From Rubrivivax sp. (GTDB taxonomy: Bacteria > Pseudomonadota > Gammaproteobacteria > Burkholderiales > Burkholderiaceae_C), in contig JAUYAJ010000678.1 in NCBI GenBank assembly GCA_030693565.1, positions 1-8,211 on the forward strand: 8,211 bases of DNA. The letters are read 5' to 3'. Each line of letters opens with the position of its first letter. Position 1 is the stretch's first letter. The translations under genes were made by a program, and so were the position numbers. Under the pieces are notes generated by a model. That model was not told where the DNA came from and made no database searches. It saw only the letters and a list, made by a program, of their open reading frames with translations. Positions 6,401 through 8,211 of the stretch are shown piece by piece.

Positions 6401-8211
6401 CGACAGTCAGCGCCAGGACTTCACGGCCGTCGGCGTCGGCGACATGAGCGGCGACGTGTTCGGCAACGGCATGCTGTTGTCGCACCACATCCGGCTGCTG
6501 GCGGCCTTCGACCACCGCCACATCTTCATCGACCCCAGCCCCGCCACCGCGGCCAGCTTCGCCGAACGTGAACGCCTGTTCGCATTGCCGCGCTCGTCCT
6601 GGGACGACTACGACAAGGCCTTGATCTCGGCCGGCGGCGGCGTCTGGCCGCGCAGCGCAAAATCGATCCCGGTGTCGGCCCAAGCGCGCAGTGCGCTGGG
6701 CATCGACGCGGCAGTCGAGTCGCTGACCCCGGCCGAGCTGATGCACGCCATCCTGCGCTCACCGGCCGACCTGTTCTACAACGGCGGCATCGGCACCTAC
6801 ATCAAGGCCGGTGGCGAGAGCCACGCCGACTGCGGCGACCGCGCCAACGACGCCATCCGCGTCGACGGCGCCGCGCTGCGCTGCAAGGTGGTGGCCGAAG
6901 GCGGCAACCTGGGCGCCACCCAGCGCGGCCGCATCGAATTCGCATTGCGCGGCGGGCTGGTCAACACCGACGCCATCGACAACTCGGCCGGCGTCGACTG
7001 CTCTGACCACGAGGTCAACATCAAGATCCTGCTCGACAGCGTGGTTCGCGACGGCGAGTTGACGGCGCGCCAGCGCGACAAGCTGCTGGCCGAGATGACC
7101 GACGACGTCGCCGCGCTGGTGCTGCGCGACAACACCTTCCAGAACCAGGTCTTGCTGGTGATGCGCAGCCACAGTGCCTCGCTGCTCGACGAACAAGCCC
7201 GCTACATGCGCCACCTGGTCGCGGCCGGGCGCTTGAACCGCAAGATCGAGTTCCTGCCCGACGACGACGTGCTGGCCGAACGGCGCCAGGCGGGCGCCGG
7301 CCTGACGGCTCCTGAGCTGGCGGTGCTGCTGGCGTATCACAAGATGGAGCTCTACGACCAGGTGCTGGCCTCGGACGTGCCCGAAGACCCCTACATCGCC
7401 ACCACGCTGGAGCGCTACTTCCCTGCGCGGCTGTGCGAGCGCTTCCCGCAGGCCATGCAGCGCCACCCGCTGCGGCGCGAGATCATCGCCACCCATGTCG
7501 TCAACAGCATGGTCAACCGCGTCGGGCCGACCTTCGTCCACCGGCTGCACGAAGAGACCGGCGCGGCGCCGCCCGACATCGTGCGCGCCTACCTGGGCAC
7601 GCGGCAGATCTTCGAACTGGTGACGCTGTGGCAGAGCAACGAGGCGCTCGACCACCAGGTCGCGGTGGCCGAGCACATCGCCATCGTCGCCGCCAGCGTG
7701 CGTGCGATCGAGCGCGGCACCGTCTGGCTGCTGCAGCAGCGCCAGGCGCTGCGTGACCTCGACGCCACCATCCGCCGCTACGCGCCCGGCGCCGCCGCCG
7801 TCGCCAGCGGGCTGGAACGCTGGCAGTCGCCGCAGGAGCGCGAAGCACTCGACGCCGACGCCGCCGCGCTGTCGGCCAAGGGCGTGCCCGGCGCGCTGGC
7901 GCAGCGTGTCGCCCGGCTCGACGCCCAGTTGGCCGGCCTGGACATCGTCGAGGTCGCGGCCGACCTCGGGCTCGAACTCGACGCCGTCGCCGGCGCCTAC
8001 TTCGGCATTGGTGGCCGGCTCGACCTGGGCTGGCTGTCGCAGCAGATCGTGCGCCTGCCGGCCGACAGTCACTGGCAGCGGCTCGCCCGGCTGGCGATGC
8101 GCAGCGACCTGACGGCGCTGGCGCGCGCGCTGGCGCATTCGGTGCTGCGCGCCGGCCAGGGCGGCGCCGACACGGCGGCGCAGATCAGCGCCTGGGAAGC
8201 ACAGCGTGATT
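3432..8211 (+). CDS. Large NAD-specific glutamate dehydrogenase, 3' end cut by window
   Basis: A 1593-codon frame with no stop runs to the right edge. It encodes the giant (about 180 kDa) NAD-dependent glutamate dehydrogenase, which interconverts glutamate with 2-oxoglutarate and ammonium, usually in the catabolic direction. The N-terminal ACT-like regulatory part includes EIVNDDMPFLVDS (105–117) and the KSNARSTVHR block (304–313). The catalytic core has ARGGLRWSDR (830–839), PVGSKGGF with Lys867, and ADKGTATFSDIAN (Lys933). The nucleotide-binding Rossmann motif GVGDMSGDVFGNG is at 1001–1013, followed by KVVAEGGNLG (1152–1161). The helical C-terminal domain contains LTAPELAVLLAYHK. Family members are about 1600–1620 residues, so perhaps 10–30 residues are missing. 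The start is TTG, chosen for its strong AGGAG and the upstream in-frame stop. No frameshift or lost motif was seen. Synteny with ureide degradation suggests handling of purine-derived nitrogen, which is inference. Confidence 0.96.
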   Translation, partial: MDEKTAATSGHPDDAALRELMDRVAALMHAKLPAEQAAETAEFARQYYGQVAAEDLAERELDDLYGAALSHWHFARSFAGGAPKLRVYNPRLDDHGWQSTHTVIEIVNDDMPFLVDSITMEVNRQGLTLHMIVHPVMKIRRDAEHRLLALAPLHDDGEGRYESLIHVEVDRRTDAARLAELQSGLLRILADVRAAVADWKPMRQAVVDTVAQLRASPPPVPPADLSEDLAFLQWLADDNFTLLGQRDYDLVAEGGEDALKVVAGSGLGILRASAGAAPASASFAALPAEVRAQARAARTLVLTKSNARSTVHRPGHLDYIGVKRYDEQGRVLGERRFLGLFTSIAYNAKAADIPLLRRKIAMVTARAGFLPKSHAAKALVAILEQYPRDDLFQIEVEDLYPTAMGILRLGERQRTRLFLHRDAFGRFASCLVYVPRENYNTDIRARMQTLLTQALHGESSEFSVQFSDSPLARVLIVVRMRSGAVPEVDVRELESQLVRIARRWEDELLDALLEACGEERGNALHERYAAGFSAGYRDDHAPRLAVRDIELMETLDGADALAMSLYVPLEAAPGRLRFKLLRAGQLAPLSQSLPMLEHMGVQVLEERPYEVRRLAAPGADADTDAPAELWIDDFGMCVPGSEEIDVEPLRARFQEAFLRTWRGDNENDDFNRLVLLAGLDWRGVGLLRALSRHMKQAGFTFSRAYIQQSLANQAAIAAELVALFHARFDPALAEDRDAAQVRITARIDAALDGVSNLDEDRILRQYLALIQATLRSNYFQRDADGQCKPVLSFKFDPALIPGLPEPRPMFEIFVCSPRVEGVHLRFGKVARGGLRWSDRMEDYRTEVLGLVKAQQVKNAVIVPVGSKGGFVLKRPPPPGDREALLAEGVACYQAYLRGLLDLTDNLVDGQVVPPPDVVRHDADDPYLVVAADKGTATFSDIANRTAAEYGFWLGDAFASGGSAGYDHKKMGITARGAWESVKFHFRALGHDSQRQDFTAVGVGDMSGDVFGNGMLLSHHIRLLAAFDHRHIFIDPSPATAASFAERERLFALPRSSWDDYDKALISAGGGVWPRSAKSIPVSAQARSALGIDAAVESLTPAELMHAILRSPADLFYNGGIGTYIKAGGESHADCGDRANDAIRVDGAALRCKVVAEGGNLGATQRGRIEFALRGGLVNTDAIDNSAGVDCSDHEVNIKILLDSVVRDGELTARQRDKLLAEMTDDVAALVLRDNTFQNQVLLVMRSHSASLLDEQARYMRHLVAAGRLNRKIEFLPDDDVLAERRQAGAGLTAPELAVLLAYHKMELYDQVLASDVPEDPYIATTLERYFPARLCERFPQAMQRHPLRREIIATHVVNSMVNRVGPTFVHRLHEETGAAPPDIVRAYLGTRQIFELVTLWQSNEALDHQVAVAEHIAIVAASVRAIERGTVWLLQQRQALRDLDATIRRYAPGAAAVASGLERWQSPQEREALDADAAALSAKGVPGALAQRVARLDAQLAGLDIVEVAADLGLELDAVAGAYFGIGGRLDLGWLSQQIVRLPADSHWQRLARLAMRSDLTALARALAHSVLRAGQGGADTAAQISAWEAQRD

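Noticed and set aside
3315..8138. Long minus-strand open frames (3315–4799, 4836–6746, 6759–8138) opposite NAD-GDH
   Set aside because: The plus-strand frame carries all NAD-GDH motifs without interruption. The antisense frames have low-complexity, His/Gln/Val-rich translations with no family features and arise from strong third-position G/C bias.

Overview
The window is very GC-rich. It has dense third-position G/C, long antisense open frames and tightly packed genes. The protein sequences (PuuE, a UraD–AllC fusion, and the large four-domain NAD-glutamate dehydrogenase) and the gene order resemble a betaproteobacterium of the order Burkholderiales, perhaps near the Rubrivivax/Leptothrix/Ideonella group. 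That placement is from memory of family sequences, not a database search. The window is essentially all coding: five genes, two of them cut by the window edges, and only two intergenic gaps of about 100 bp.

Left half, minus strand, read right to left: puuE (allantoinase, 2871 to 1927), then a single-chain fusion of OHCU decarboxylase and allantoate amidohydrolase (uraD–allC, 1930 to 122), then the first 41 codons of an M20-family metallopeptidase/amidohydrolase (125 to the left edge). Both junctions are ATGA stop/start overlaps of 4 nt and neither has a visible Shine-Dalgarno sequence, so this looks like one translationally coupled operon.

Middle: a 105-bp divergent gap (2872–2976) carries a perfect dyad, CAGTGTA-N11-TACACTG. 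Each arm contains a TACACT hexamer that could be the -10 element of a promoter firing outward. This is the best candidate control site for the cluster.

Right half, plus strand: uraH (5-hydroxyisourate hydrolase, 2977–3330), then after 101 bp a giant NAD-specific glutamate dehydrogenase. The latter starts at a TTG (3432) behind a strong AGGAG and stays open to the right edge: 1593 codons with no stop, probably only a few tens of residues short of complete.

Together, UraH, UraD and PuuE convert 5-hydroxyisourate to OHCU, then (S)-allantoin, then allantoate. The AllC half opens allantoate to ureidoglycine, releasing ammonia and CO2. Urate oxidation is not encoded here, nor are the steps after allantoate unless the M20 gene supplies one. 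NAD-GDH links glutamate, ammonium and 2-oxoglutarate and could handle nitrogen from this pathway, but that functional link is inferred from adjacency only. I see no RNA genes, mobile elements, CRISPR arrays or a wholly new system. The most distinctive item is the fusion of two non-consecutive ureide-pathway enzymes, coupled to the enzyme that works between them.
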